Below the pieces are notes generated by a model. That model worked only from the letters and a program-made list of their open reading frames with translations, did no database searches and was not told where the DNA came from. Source: Isoetes taiwanensis (Eukaryota > Streptophyta > Lycopodiopsida > Isoetales > Isoetaceae). Taken from it: a DNA stretch of 64,000 nucleotides. The stretch covers positions 248,001 to 312,000 of the forward strand of contig JAJEKV010000084.1 of assembly GCA_021234155.1 (NCBI GenBank), given 5' to 3'. A program made the position numbers and the translations under genes. The number at the start of each line of letters is the position of its first letter. Position 1 is the first letter of the stretch. This document shows, piece after piece, positions 34,426 to 47,420 of the stretch.

Positions 34426-35600
34426 ATGGGAGGCATTTCAGTTAAAGTTTTTGTTGAGACGATGGGATAGAGCTCTTTGGCCAAAAGTTGCGGACTATCT
34501 ACAGCCTATTCTGCCACACCAAGAAGATATTGTGATATGGGTTTGACATGAGGAGGTTAAGGAGTGCGAATTTGTGAACTCTACGTATATATAGCACAAT
34601 AACAGGGGGTTCCAAAAGGATTTGATATGGATGTAAAAATTACAATTCCTGAAACCATAGACCATATATCCCTAAAACAATTCAATGGGTTGTTATAAAA
34701 AAAACATAGATTCAAGATAGAAAATAATCACATTGGCTCACTGGGTATTAGGACATTGAGTTATTTTGGTAGAGATTTGAGCCCACGTATTTCATATTTT
34801 AAAATCTTAGGCAAAGCCATATGGAGGTTCGATATTCCTTCAAAACCTTAGGCGAACTCGTATTTCATATTTCAAAATCATAGGCGCCTCCAATCATAAA
34901 TGACAGAGGCCCCAACAGACGATTTGGGCCGTAGGATAAACGAATCTGATGACTATGGTAGTCCAGAGTGCACTTCATTCTAATAAGTCACCATTTCAAC
35001 TCATTCCTTCAATGGCAGCAGATGTGGTATTAGACATGGCATAAGCTACTTCATCCTAAAGTGACGGTTCATTGGTAACAGATTCTTCATAGATGTATTT
35101 GGGTTAACGTGCTTGTAAGTTTAACCCTAGAATATCAGATCAGTGTCCGGTATGCAGACCTGAATCTACGACCATTGAGCATTGCTTTTTTATGTGTGGC
35201 CACCTCAGACATGTATGGGATTGGTTGTTCTCTCTTTTTCATGTTTCATTAACAAACAAGTGTTCTCGGCAATTTACCTAAGTACTTAGACGGAATTACA
35301 AAGCTAGGCTTTTCATCTTGCAGCAGGGTGTTTGCTTTGGACTATTTGGAAAAGACGAAGACTGGTAATCTTTAAAGGTTTGGATGTGGCAGATAACCGT
35401 GTTCTTCAAGAAGCCCAAGGTCACATTGCTAAGTCATACCATTGTTCTTCGCTTGCCCCTCGTAAGAGGCGATTGATCTTTGAGGAGTATTTGGATGTGC
35501 TTAGGCAGGTTGCTTTACTCGATGGGTCTCTGCTTATCTGCTGAGATTTTATTCCTATCTTTGCACTTATACTTTGATTAAATAAAGTCTGATGTCCTTG
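34426..35600 (+). pseudogene. Old LINE 3' fragment
   Basis: Two separated traces of the L1-like lineage. RRWDRALWPKVADYL lies at about 34450-34500, corresponding to the WDVSLWEKVAEHL region of the copy at 28262. A zf-RVT trace at 35050-35250 reads LLHPKVTV, ILHRCIWV, then CPVCRPESTTIEHCFFMCGH. The last frame (35332-35544) reads LWTIWKRRRLVIFKGLD and ends in a stop, followed by AATAAAG at about 35580. About 0.5 kb between the traces is unrelated. Many stops and shifts show great age. Confidence 0.65.
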
Positions 35601-38600
35601 CGATTCAGAACACCATGCTGCAGCCAATCCTGGCTAAACCCTAGACATCAAGAATTTTCTCCCTTTTGGAATGGCTAAAATATTCTTTTTCTTAAAATTG
35701 ACCTTTATTACCTTTAGCCACAAAATTTAACTAAAGGTCTAAAAAGTAGCCATTTGGCGAATTTTAGCCACTCTTTAATACCCTGCTCACCATAATAGTA
35801 GTCTCACAATATAGGAGAGTCTTTGCATCATTCTCTCTATAAAGATCCCAAAAACTTCCATCAAAAACATAAAACTCATTGTGGACAAAGCAGAAAAAAG
35901 TATATATTTGTCAATACCATCATCTCTTAGCCTGTAGCGCGACTTGGTGTTTACATTGCCAGGTTACAACAGTATTGAGCATCACAAGTCACCAACATTT
36001 TCAGAACGCGTACTCCATGATCATCTCTAATGCTCATATGCAACATCTAGAAACATACATTTCAATCCATGCATCATGTTTGGAAGCTTTTTTTGGCACC
36101 TGATGCCATGTACCGATCAAGGAGTGAAATGATCTAAACCATGTCCTGGTGCCTCAAAACCTTCAAATTTATTGAACAAACTGGATTTATAGATTAGACT
36201 CTTGTTCGAAATGGCTAGTTTTGAATGAAATTAATGTAGAAAACACCAGAGTAGATTTGAAACATGCTAAAACATCTTCATGAATGTACCTACAAGATCA
36301 TCCTCTTCGACATCAGAAAGCTTCTTATACATGAATAATATCAATCTTTTGATAGGTTCATTGCATAAAACATTTGGAACGATTTAAATTGGATATATTT
36401 TTTTGAGAATACCATGATATTCAAATATATGATAGAGGTTCAGGCATATTTTGAAGTATTTTGAAGTATTTCATAAGAAGTATAACTTTGGTTTTTTTTT
36501 TAAAGCATCAATCATCATCAATCATGCTCTATACTTTGGTACATCCAAGTTCATTTGCTAGTGCAAATGTTGTATTATCAAGCTGCTGCTAAACATCAGA
36601 TATCAAACTCCTTATCTCAAACTTGCACCTATCAAGATAATATTCAAATGCACGAGTTGACACAATTGTTGGCATGCATAACAATACTCCAAGAAATTTG
36701 AACTCGATAATCTACCAAATTAAAGAACTCAAACAAAGCAAGGAACCATTTTCTATGGCTATTGCTGGGTATTTGGATTGCCCCCTATTAAGCGCCAATT
36801 CGTTAGGGGAAGGGTAGGTGCATCTTGAGGCATATTTTGGCATATCTAATGATCTGAAGGCTACAATCACTAGTTGTATTTCCGGCAGCGAAAAATATTT
36901 TTGTATTTTCCAGTATGAATACGGGCCTAAGGTTTTTAGCTTTTTGAATGCCAAAGGATTCCTTGGCCCATTGAATTTGCTTGCAAGCCCTGGCAAATGG
37001 AGCTATGTCGTGTGCATGCAGAGGGTAACGAAAAATACCCCTGTATACGATTTTTTGAAAGGAAATTTCAACCCCTTCCATATAGCCCTAACTCCTATGT
37101 ATGGGTGTGAAAATGGGTCAAAAAACCGCACTATGAGTCACTCAGGCACATTGTATGGCACCTCCAACCCCCAAAAAAAAAACCGCACAAAGACTAGCCT
37201 TGACAAAAGCCATACTAGCCACTTCTACATACCTCGGTCAATCCCTTGGTACTGTTATCTATCCGTACATGAGACCCTTTAGGTCAAAGACGGCACATCC
37301 AGTCCTTGATCTCAGGAGAATTAACAAGAAAAACCAAACTAAAAAAGGTCCACCAAACTTTTATTTTATCCAAACTATATTTGTCTTCAATACATGGATA
37401 ATCTCACATTTGATTCTGATAGACCATTAAATTTCAATTCCTTATTGAAGACATCTGCTTCCATGAATATCATAATAACCCCTAGTCATCTAACTTTGTT
37501 AATTTTGAACAGCCCTTTCAAGGCATCTTGTTCATAGGACAAAATACAAATCTTGTGTTCCATAGGCTTTACATGGATTTTTTCCAAAAGGTATAATGTA
37601 AGACGGATTCTGCTCTATCATATTGCCATTTGTCAGACTGTAATACTAAATTCGTAAGAACATCTTGCCCAATATTTCTTGTCTTTAAACTTTAGAAAAA
37701 TCCAATGACAACTGAAAAAAGGCCTCTAGCCTACATCAGCTCAGGTTTTAGGCCAAACATGTTACCTTGCCGCTAATATCTTGCAAGTTCAGTTTGAAAG
37801 CTATAAAATCAATTCAAAACCTGCCAAACAGCATACCTTATGCTCTTTTTTAAAAGCGAGAACAATGCAATTGCAAAAGCCAAGTTGCTCAAAATAAAAG
37901 GTTCCTCATCCGATATCCATCTCCAATGCTCCGAATTTGAAATGAATCGACAAAATAAGGACAATAAGAGAAGAAACCCTCGCATTACTGCGACCAACCA
38001 TGCACACGTTAGCAGTAATCCCGGTAACTGTGCAAGGGCCAAAAGGTACATATGGAGTTTCTTGGCTTATCGCCTTTCACTCATTGTACTCTTTTGCCCT
38101 TGCTCAAATAAAGAAGTAATGGAAATGAATTCAGATAATAGTCTTAAACCTATGGTCATTATGTTCAACCAATAGATTCATGTCACTTGTAATAAATCAG
38201 CTCGCTTAGGCTGCACCTCTGATCCAACTTACCATGTTGTTCAAATCAAAATGTATTCAAGTTAAAATATTACCCTGCATGATTGCTTACTGTCCCATTA
38301 AACAGAATAAGATACAGGTGCTGCAAATATACTCATAAAAAACACGAAGTATAAGCTTGAACCTCCATATCAGGTTATATGCCATATACCGTTAGTTCAT
38401 GTTAATATTTATTATTTTTGCTTAAATTCAGCAAGTAGACGTTAACACTTCATTAATACCATAATACTGCTGCTCAACTTCATAAAAAGCACAGCAACTA
38501 TACAAGCCATAAGGCTTCATATAGATCCGAAATGTTTAACCAGCTTTGGTATGCTTACTATCACTTCTACTTACTTTTGTGGCAGCATTGGCTTTTAACT

Positions 38601-41600
38601 GGACACATCTTCCCTATCTTGACATTTATATACTAAAATGACAGATTGTTTACCTGATCTTCATTATGTTGCATGCATTCCCCATCCATTTGCATTTTAG
38701 GGACCGTATGCTCAAAGGCCTGGTTGCCTTGTCGAAAATTTGGCCGTTGTTCCTATTGAATGGATAAGCCCTTTTGCCATATGGCCCATCAGCATGATCT
38801 TTTCTGGGATCAAACCCTCTTCCACGACCATGTCTTTCCATTCCTTGTGAATCGGATAAGGTGTTCATCAAGCAACATTCTCTCGAGACTAACTGTGTCT
38901 AGGCGCTTCCCTTCCGCCTTATCAGATAAATCATGCCCTTAAAGCTAGCTCCTGGATAGCTCTAGTCAAACAGTAGTACCAGTCTTAGCTATTCTCCAAA
39001 AACAAAGATCGGCCATGCCAGAAACCCTAGACAGCCCAAAAGAAACCATTTTTGCCCGTCATGGCTTTAGGCATTTTCTTTGAGTCACACCCCATGGGTA
39101 AGCATTAAACTTTGTCGTAAAGATTTCCATATAAGGCAATTTCTTAGCATTACGATGTAATGCTTGCCATCCATCCCATTAAATCCCATCATTGCATTTA
39201 TTCTTGGGTCTTGTTTCGAGGCCCATTTTTGGCCAACATTAAATTTTGCCTTTGGTATTCAACACCTTACGCAACTCCATTAATTATTTCATCCGTATCT
39301 CCAATACCTTTTATAAATGCTTAGTCCATTTCCTCTTATATGCCTTATTCACCAAGGCTATCTCCAATACCTTTTATAAATGTTTATTCCATTTCCTTCT
39401 ATATGCCTTATTCACCAAGGCCCTGCATTTATAACTTTAACATGGTCTATTCATGGCCATATGCAAAATCCATTCATAAAGGATCCCTTGCTAAAAAATG
39501 TTATTTACATCTATTAAGCATATTACTTTGCTTAGTCGGCACTTTTGCTTGTGGATCCATTCATTACATGTGATCCACTTCTACCTAAAAAAAAACAAAA
39601 CCCTAAAAAAAACCAGACCAGACCCTAATCCACACAACCCTAAAAAAAACCCTAAAACTAATGGGAGGATATTCACACCCACCACAAAAGAAGCCTCCAC
39701 CACAGGATTTGCCCCCTTTTCTAAAATCAACGGCTAACAAAAGGGTGCACTCTATAAATACTATTTAGTACACCTGGATGAATACGGCCACCAAATCATA
39801 TGAAAACCTTAGAGAAAACAGTACAAAAACACAAAAAAAACCATGTTATAATGCTAGATATTAGAACTCAGGCATGATTCCCGGCTACACTCCGCCATCA
39901 ACTTGACCGCTGCCTTGCGGATTCACTGCACATGCACTCAATGGGGTTAGTCCTCGTGATTAAGTGGGGATCCCATAGCTGCTACATGGAAACACTCTGG
40001 AATCTTGGATAACAAGAACATGAACAATGCAAAACACAAGATGCTATGGTGCAATGCTAGACAATGACAACAAAAGAAACATCACAAGCATCAGGAGCAA
40101 GGAACACAAAGCCAAAGTACCAAAACAACATAAACAAAGCTCTGGGACAATGGAAAGCTCAGCCAGCCTACAAGCAGGCCCTGTTGGCAGAGAAATGCCC
40201 AGCCAGCTCACATTCCGAGCCACATTGGCAGAATTGGTAGGGTGAACCTCGTATGCGCATACGCTTCCCAGCCCACGTCTGGCACTGGAGGACCTCTTAC
40301 CATGGAGTCAGAAGAGTTGACGTACAACCTCACCAGGAAGCTACGCCCGTGAGGAAGCCACGCCCGGTGTCACAAAGCATAGATACAAAGAACACAGATG
40401 ACATGAGAATGCCGGAGCAACCTAGGCCACCGAACCTAGGCCACCGAGGTTCCAAGTACATAAATAAACACCAAGCACTGTTACATAATGGCTGTGACAA
40501 CATGTAATGTTCATTAGTTTCCTAAATAGGTGTCTAAACTATACCCTTACCAAGGTTGCCCATACAACCTGCCCATATTGGGGTAGCAGTTTCGGTCCTG
40601 AAATCTCAATAACAACCAAACTTGTCGATGCAACATGCTCAAACAACTGCTACAAAATCGATGTAGAACTAACTTCCCAACATTATTTATTTAAGACCCT
40701 TAGCTATGGTTTTAAAGTTTTTATATTAAAAAAGCCACTTCCTTAGCTAATGGATTTGTTTTACGTGCATACAGCTTTAAAATCTACAGGGTCTTACGAC
40801 CGCAACTACTTGTAACTTCTGCCAACTGGTCCCTAGGCTACGCCCCCTCTCCAAGAGCCAAGAATCGCCCACCTTTAGAAGTTCTCAAATTATTACTCTT
40901 TAATTACACTTATTCTTTATTACATGTTTATTCGAAGCAATACAATTTCTTACATATATTCCCGGCTCTTGTGTTCTCCCAATCACCTGCAACTTGCCAG
41001 GACTTCCTCGATGGATGGCCTGCTAGATTCCATCATCTTATACTTCCATACTTCCTTTCTTATATCTTTATATCCTAAAATAACAACTTGTTAACAAGCA
41101 ACAATTAGCAAATATAAATATAGACATAAACAACAAAGAAAACCACAAAAGTTACAGGACAGAAACAAAGAGAGACCTCTCTTTTGACTATGATTTTGGG
41201 CATTGATTCTCTCTATAACAATGACCCATAGGGAAGTTGGTCTGTTCCTGCCCCAAATCGGCCTGATCCAAGTGGTTTTCAATCAGAAAATATCCAGCAG
41301 CAACAAATGGGTTGGGTTTCTGAAACAGATCTAGCAGCCCCCAATCTGGACCGGTTCCTCTAGAATCATGGACATTATTGATGCTAAAGCCTATCTTGAC
41401 AGATCCATAGGAGATTCACATCATTTTATGGCAATTTTAAGTCATTCTAGACTGTTCTTTGGCACTACTGTCACCATCCAACAACTACTTCCAGCTCTAA
41501 ATTCAGCCAAATAACTATTGCTTCTACAATTTCGGCCCTTTAGGAAGCCAAATCGGTCTGTTCCATGTCATTTCCAAGAGTCTCAAGAAGATCCACTTCC

Positions 41601-42928
41601 ACTTATGATGATTTTGTTGCAGAATAAAACCCTTGCTGCAGCCCATAGTTTTCCAGTTAAACTCATCTTGGATTAATTCAGGCCTCCTTTAAGCCTTATC
41701 ATGATACTTCTCATATCCAAAAGCACCTCCTGCTTGCTTACTCTAATGGAAAACCTCTCAATCACAATTCTTACAAAATCGTATGCAATTTGATTCTTAG
41801 CAGCCTATGCAAGCCTCAATTCAACCCTTAGAATTCAAAACCCCACCTGAGAAAAAGATTTGATGCAGTCTCTTCAAGCTCTGACCTCCACAGCACCACA
41901 GAACTCCAAAACCCTCTCTTGCAAATCAGCCACGTTCCCAAAAGACCTCTTTTAAACAAAAATCCTTTGCTTAAATAGATATATGCTATATATGTATCTT
42001 TATGTATTTACGTGCAACTACCTTGTACAATACTGGTTCCTAACTTCCTACCGTTACACCTTCTGAAAGTAGATGATATGGCAATCAACTGCAGCCCTCT
42101 GAAGGGGCAAGCAACCTATCTCCTACAGAAGAATCTGATATTGAATTGTGGATTATACTACAAGCGCCGTAGCTGGAAAAGCTTTCTGTACCTACTCTAA
42201 TTCGAGGTGGCAAGGGATATCATTGCGCCCCAGACTTCGGCCCTATATAGCAGAACGACCTCCACCAAAATATCCTCCTTAATAAGGATTTAAAAAAGAA
42301 AAATGCTCACGACCGTCGTGATAAAGCTTCCCATATTCCGTTTTTTTTTTCTATAGTAAGATTTTGGAAGGATTTAGATTGTCTTCATATGTTGTGAGCA
42401 TAGCTTGCTACAGTGGCACCCTGGATTATGGTCCAGGCTCAATAGCTCTACATGTATGGTGGTTTTCCTGGGGTATCATGCTCTGTTTTTTAGGGGATGG
42501 GATGGCGCGTGGCATGGCCTTGGTGTGCATGCCTTCTAATTTCGTTTCCCTCTTTCTTTCCACTGGTTTTAGTGTTTGACCAGAGGCCTGCTTCTATTTG
42601 ACGCCTAAGATGCACCTGGCCAGAATCCCCTGCCTATAGAAGGGAAATTGGTAGCCCTTGCATTTGAGGGCAAGAAATTTGATGTCATTGACACTGACGG
42701 TAGAGGCATCAGCATTTGATGCTAAGTTTTGATAGCACTGTGAGTACATCTCTTCGTATTCAGTCATAATTTGTTGGCCCCCACTCCTATAAGGTGCTTC
42801 GATATGCCCCGTCGGTGCTTGCTTCCCAGTCGTCGGCGCTACCTTTCAGTTTGTCATCATCAGGTTCAGCAACCTCTGTGCCTCTATAGTTCGGTAAGAA
42901 TCATGTTCGCATGTTAAACAAAATGATG
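35601..42928. other. Long gene-poor stretch
   Basis: No protein or RNA gene could be identified in 7.3 kb. A 63-bp tandem duplication lies at 39296-39421. CCCTAAA-like words cluster at 39590-39660 without a regular array. A minus-strand open block at 38650-38871 (GMERHGRGRGFDPRKDHADG) has exon-like composition but no partner. A plus-strand block before a GTAAGA donor at about 42895 could be an exon remnant upstream of the gypsy insertion. Old unrecognisable transposon remains are the likeliest content. Confidence 0.4.
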
Positions 42929-42933
42929 GAGGT

Positions 42934-44947
42934 TGATGGCTTACTCTTGCGAGTAGCCATCATATTTTGTCTCTAGTTTCTTTTTATCTAGCACTAATTG
43001 TTAGCTCATCTAGTTTGCATTTAGCAGGTGAACAATCAAGCAATTCAGGTCAGATAATAGCAGAGTACAAGGGATATCATACCATCATAGAAGATGCGGG
43101 CAGTGGATTTGCAGAAGTAAGTGTTTGACGAGGATACAAGTTAGCCAAGTTAGCCAAGTGAAGTTTGGTGTTTGCGCAAGTTTCTTAAGAAAAAAAAGAA
43201 AAGAAGGTTTGCCATGGATTTTCTCCATATTTTGCCCTTCTATTCCATGTTCCATGCCATGCACCTTAAAAGGCTTTTTCCTATTCTTGTTTCATATATT
43301 CCATGCCATGCATCTATAAGACCTTCTCTTGCCCTCATTCTAATGCCCATGTTCTAATGCCCATGTAGTGTTCTTATATTTCCATGGAGTTCTTCCTTGT
43401 AACCATAAGAGCAAAAAAAAAAAAGGGGGTATCAATGTCTAGTCCATGGAGCACAATCTGTGCCATTTTCTCTTCTTTTCCTACATCTTTATTTGCCAAA
43501 GTTGCCATTTGTTTTTTCATTTCCTATTGAAAAAGATCCAAAAAAAAAAAAAAAAAAAAAAGTGGTTGTCTTGTTGCTTTCCCCCTTTGCTATTGAAAAA
43601 GACAAAAAAAAGTGTTGCCGTGCATTGTTTTTTGGCTTTCATTTTCCTTTACCTTTGAAACAAAAAAAGGACAAAGAAAGAAAAGCTTTTATTGCAGGAA
43701 TGCCCTTGTGCCTCATTCTTATGTTGCCTTTATGACCATGGTGGATAAACGTGAGCTATATTAAGCCAATCATGTCCTTATCCAATCGTCTCCCAAAATA
43801 AGCATGATATTTTTATGGGCCATGTTTCAACGTAGCCAAAAGCCTTTTTGTTTCTAAAATACATTGCCTTTTTCTACCTTTTTGATTTTCAATGATATCC
43901 ACTTGCTTAGGAAATGCCCTTACAGAAAACGTCCTTATCCCTTATCTGTCCAAAATCCATGGCATGTATGTCGGTTCTGTAAAAAGAAAGAATCCATGGC
44001 ATGTATGTCGGTTCTGTAAAAAGAAAGAAGGATTTGTTACAGAAGTGGGTTTCCGAGATGATTGGAGGCAATTGCTTGAAGATTGAAGACTTCTATGATG
44101 GCTATGACACATCCCTGGTATTTTGTGAAAAATCTGAACTTTGATTTCGCTTGTTGGTTGATTCACTTGTGAATTGTTACTGTTATTGTGGCATTTTGGT
44201 GACAGTCCAGACAATTACATCACATCTCATCTACTTCTATTTTGTTATCCATAAATTCTGAACTGTTATGAGCAGTACATTTACCTTTCTATTCTAAAAT
44301 TATGCTCATGTACAAGTTAGCAGTGCTTGTGATTATCAGTTAGATCTTCTGATGTTTTCACTCTTACATTCTGCTGACAGTTAGTTTTCAATTCCTTAAG
44401 TGGTGATCTGATTTTTCTTGCTTTGAAAGTTCCCTTGGTCTTACACTTGAGGGCATGTCTTAATTGGCAAGCAGCAGCATAAGTTGAGCACTGAGTTAAG
44501 CGATTATCTGGGATTTGGCATTGATATCCACCTAGATCCCTTTGTTTAGGCAAAATCTTTAAGCAGCTAAGTCCTTTGATCAACATAAAATTCTTAATTC
44601 ATCATAAAAGATAGAGAGCATTGTGTTATATGAAATATTCTGTTTGTATGCATCACAAGGTAGGCATGCATCATCGAAATTTTATGTAGACATTGCTTGT
44701 TGCATTCTAAAAAAAAAAAGGTAAGAGACTTGGTGCATGTTTATGTAATTTACTGAATGGAGATAGCATGATGTCCGAATTGCTCTTGGTTGGTTAGCAT
44801 AAGAGTATTGATTTTATGGTCAGATGCATGTACGAAAAAGAATATATAGCAGAGGTCCCGCTTATTATTAGTGGCCCGGAGGTCCTAACCCATTGAATTT
44901 CATTTTCTCCGAGTGTGTTCTCACAAGATCCAGGCTAGTGAGAAACA
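42934..44947 (+). repeat. Tat-like 5' LTR, 2014 bp
   Basis: Begins TGATGGCT and ends AAACA. It matches the 3' LTR almost base for base, except for an internal loss near 44070 of about 210 bp that the 3' copy keeps (about 54934-55143), plus small indels. The first 29 bases fold as a hairpin (TGATGGCTTACTC, loop TTGC, GAGTAGCCATCA). High similarity implies recent insertion. Confidence 0.92.
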
Positions 44948-44951
44948 TATT

Positions 44952-44970
44952 TGGAGGTCCTACCGAGATC
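44952..44970 (+). promoter_or_regulatory. Primer binding site, tRNA-Gln type
   Basis: TGGAGGTCCTACCGAGATC lies four bases after the LTR. Its complement reads ...CTCGGTAGGACCTCCA, matching the 3' end of eukaryotic tRNA-Gln (…CTCGGTGGAACCT plus CCA) with compensating acceptor-stem differences. Confidence 0.65.
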
Positions 44971-45003
44971 CCTTCCCGAATTTCTCTTAGTGTTATTTAA
45001 ACT

Positions 45004-46130
45004 ATGGCTAGGGGAGTGATTGAGGAAGTCTGGCATGAGCAATCCTCTACAAATCAAAGTCCAAAGACTCGGCAGAAACACGAAAATACCCATTTCCCAT
45101 CCATTTCTGACTGGGGAGCGATATTAGCCCCATTAGCCAAAGATGCCCCAATCTATTATGGATCTTTAAATCCTACTGAGTTTCTTAGTGTGTTTGAGGA
45201 ATACTATGAATTGTATGGTCATAGGAGAGGGGATAAGTGTACTGTTTTTGGGAAGTGTATGAGAGGGAGTCTAAAAGGTGGCATGAATATCATATGCTTC
45301 ATGAGGGTAGTACATGGAATATTATGGCAGAATCGTTTGTAAGGAGGTTTGGTGTAGTTCTTAGCCAATCTTCTTTGGTGCAAGAATTACATCATTTTAA
45401 GCTGCAAGAAGGAGAGGGTATCACTGCTTATATAGAGAGGTTCTCGCACTATCTAAAGGTGTGCCAAGATCGAGGTGTGAAAAATGCTCTACCACATACC
45501 ATGTTTTGTTTTATCTCTGGTTTGAGAGCGAGGCCTAGGTTGTACAAATAGGTTGTGCGAGCCTTGATCAAGGCCATTTGATTCTATGACGCAGCTTTTA
45601 GTAAAGCTAAAGATTATCTTTGCATATCTTTGAGCTCGAAATTGAAGGAACAACGCATGCACCAAATTGATTTTTGGAAGGAGCAACCGCCGCTTTCTGA
45701 AAAGTACAAGTGCTACAGATATTCAACAAGAGCGAAAAAAAGAAAGACAAAGGTTCCGATAGTAGAGTGGACGAGCTGAAAGTGGAATTGGTAAAGGCTC
45801 AAAATCGCTTGAAGGGAGCAAAGAGGGACAGTTTCAAAATCTGTTACAGGATGAATTGAAGAAACAACAAGACTCCTTTACAAATCAAATGAAGATGATG
45901 ATGGAAGAAGTGCAAAAGAATATGAAAGAGTTTGCATCAAAATCAAGAGATGCTGGAGTATGTAACTATTGTAAGAAGGTGGGCCATGAAGAGAGCACAT
46001 GTTATAGGAGAGTATGCCCAAAATGTTCTAAACCCGTGGACATTATGGTAAGGAGTGCCCGGTGTGTAGCCATTGTGGTATGATTGGTCACGAAGTTAAG
46101 TTTTGTCCAATCATGCAATATGAGAAAACC
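45004..46130 (+). pseudogene. gag: Tat-like gag with three zinc knuckles
   Basis: The ATG at 45004 (MARGVIEEVWHEQSSTNQSP) opens the gag region. The retrotransposon gag domain is split: 45004-45280 in one frame (LAKDAPIYYGSLNPTEFLSV), then 45237-45551 in another (KRWHEYHMLHEGSTW, LHHFKLQEGEGITAYIERFS). A coiled-coil-like basic stretch follows. Knuckles at the end are CNYCKKVGHEESTC (45961-46002), a middle CPKC...GHYGKEC broken by a one-base loss near 46040, and CSHCGMIGHEVKFC (about 46063-46104). The protein would coat genomic RNA; it is frameshifted. Confidence 0.82.
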
Positions 46131-46439
46131 ATGGGGAAGAATGTAGTAGTTGAGAAGTCAGTGAAGTATATTGAGGCGATTCAAGAACCTGATACATCAG
46201 TGCTTGCAGTGACAAGACAACAAACATTAAAGGAGACTCAAATGCAAGTGCCACACAAGGATCACGAGAATAACATTTTACCTCCCAAACCAAGTATGGG
46301 ATCAACAAGCCATGTGCTGTCGAAGGAAGTCCAGCAAGTGGAGCATTTATTGAAGAATACAAAGGTAAGCATTGATTTGCTAACATTGTTTAAAGAAGCA
46401 CCCACCTATAAGCAGGGATTTTTAAGGTTGATGAACGAT

Positions 46440-46860
46440 AGTCAAAGTGAAGGGGCTGCACTAATGGTTTGCCAAGCCACGTTCGAAGATCCTGGTGCAA
46501 TAACATGTCAAGCTCGAATAGGTAATTTTGAATTGTCAAATGCTATTGCAGATGGAGGTTCGTGTATAAATGTTATGCCATATCATGTCATGTTGAAGCT
46601 TGGTCTTAGCGTAACTACCAAGTCCCCTTTCATAATTAGAGGCTTCACTCAAAATTGTGTTACACCTCTTGGGATAATAGAGAATGTGCAGGTCATTGTG
46701 GAGGGAGTTATTGCCAATACTGCATTTATGGTAATCTCATTCACTGAGCAAAAGGAAGATGAAGCTTATGATCTTATTTTAGGAAGACCATGGCTTTGGG
46801 CAGTAGATGCGTGCCCCGTTTGGCGTAAAGGGGCATGCACTATATCAGATGGACGTAACC
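46440..46860 (+). CDS. Tat-like retropepsin-like protease domain
   Basis: Lies within an open frame (46062-47105). The strand ARIGNFELSNAIADGGSCIN carries the catalytic-type motif DGGS (Asp codon at 46551) instead of the usual DTGS/DSGS. It is followed by VMPYHVMLKLGLSV, FIIRGFTQNCVTPLG and the second-half motif EAYDLILGRPWLW. The spacing matches retropepsin-like domains of plant gypsy elements. Gly for Thr/Ser next to the catalytic Asp is unusual and may lower activity. Confidence 0.8.
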
Positions 46861-46999
46861 AAGCTGTGATCTATACCAAGGCCAAAGCAAATGCTCAATC
46901 TCCGCAGTCCTTATTCTTAGAATTGATCACTCCCTCGCTCGAACATACTCTTTGTGCAAACCTAAACAAGTGGATTTGTAATAATGTCGGATTGCCATC

Positions 47000-47420
47000 A
47001 TCAAGAGCAATTCTATGGTTCGATGGAGGAGTATCAAGGAAATTAGAGATGTCGACTATTGGAAATGTCTTGAAGGATGAGCACGCAATATACTTGAGGA
47101 GATAAGCACCATTATTGATTATTGCACTAATAATATGGCGAATACAAAGCTCTCAATGCCGGATTGCATTTAGCTTTGCGACATGGTATTAAGGAATTAC
47201 AGGTATATGGAGACTCAGAACTAATTCTAAATCAAGTGCAGCATATCTATCAAGTTAAGGATGCCAAGTTAATGCCTTTGTATGAGGAAGCAAGAAAGCT
47301 TATAGCGAGAATTTTCCAATGTGGCATTTACTTGTGTGTCATGGACCGAAAATGAACATCTGCATTCCCTTTGCAAAGCTGCCATATTTCAGGCTCTTAC
47401 AGAAGGATTGGAAAAAGAGG
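47000..47420 (+). pseudogene. Extra RNase H (archaeal/plant type) between protease and RT
   Basis: Domain landmarks of the RVT_3-type RNase H: ILWFDGG (first Asp, 47022), then after a stop and a one-base loss near 47138 AEY/KALNAGLHLALRHGIKEL (Glu), VYGDSELILNQVQHIYQVKD (Asp at 47212), and VSWTENEHLHSLCKAA (47339-47386). The last normally reads N..AD.LA, so the fourth carboxylate is His here. Plant Tat elements are known to have gained such a second RNase H, usually described after RT; here it precedes RT. The frame breaks at about 47103, 47138 and 47330. Confidence 0.78.

Noticed and set aside
36712-37282. Overlapping open frames of about 90-150 aa on both strands
   Set aside because: Neither strand shows family motifs, splice context or codon bias; overlap suggests chance.
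39590-39660. Interstitial telomere repeat
   Set aside because: CCCTAAA-like words are irregular and interrupted by A-runs; no tandem array.
43446-43735. Lysine-rich open frames in the Tat-like LTR (also 54310-54600)
   Set aside because: They read through A-runs in the LTR and differ between copies by slippage.
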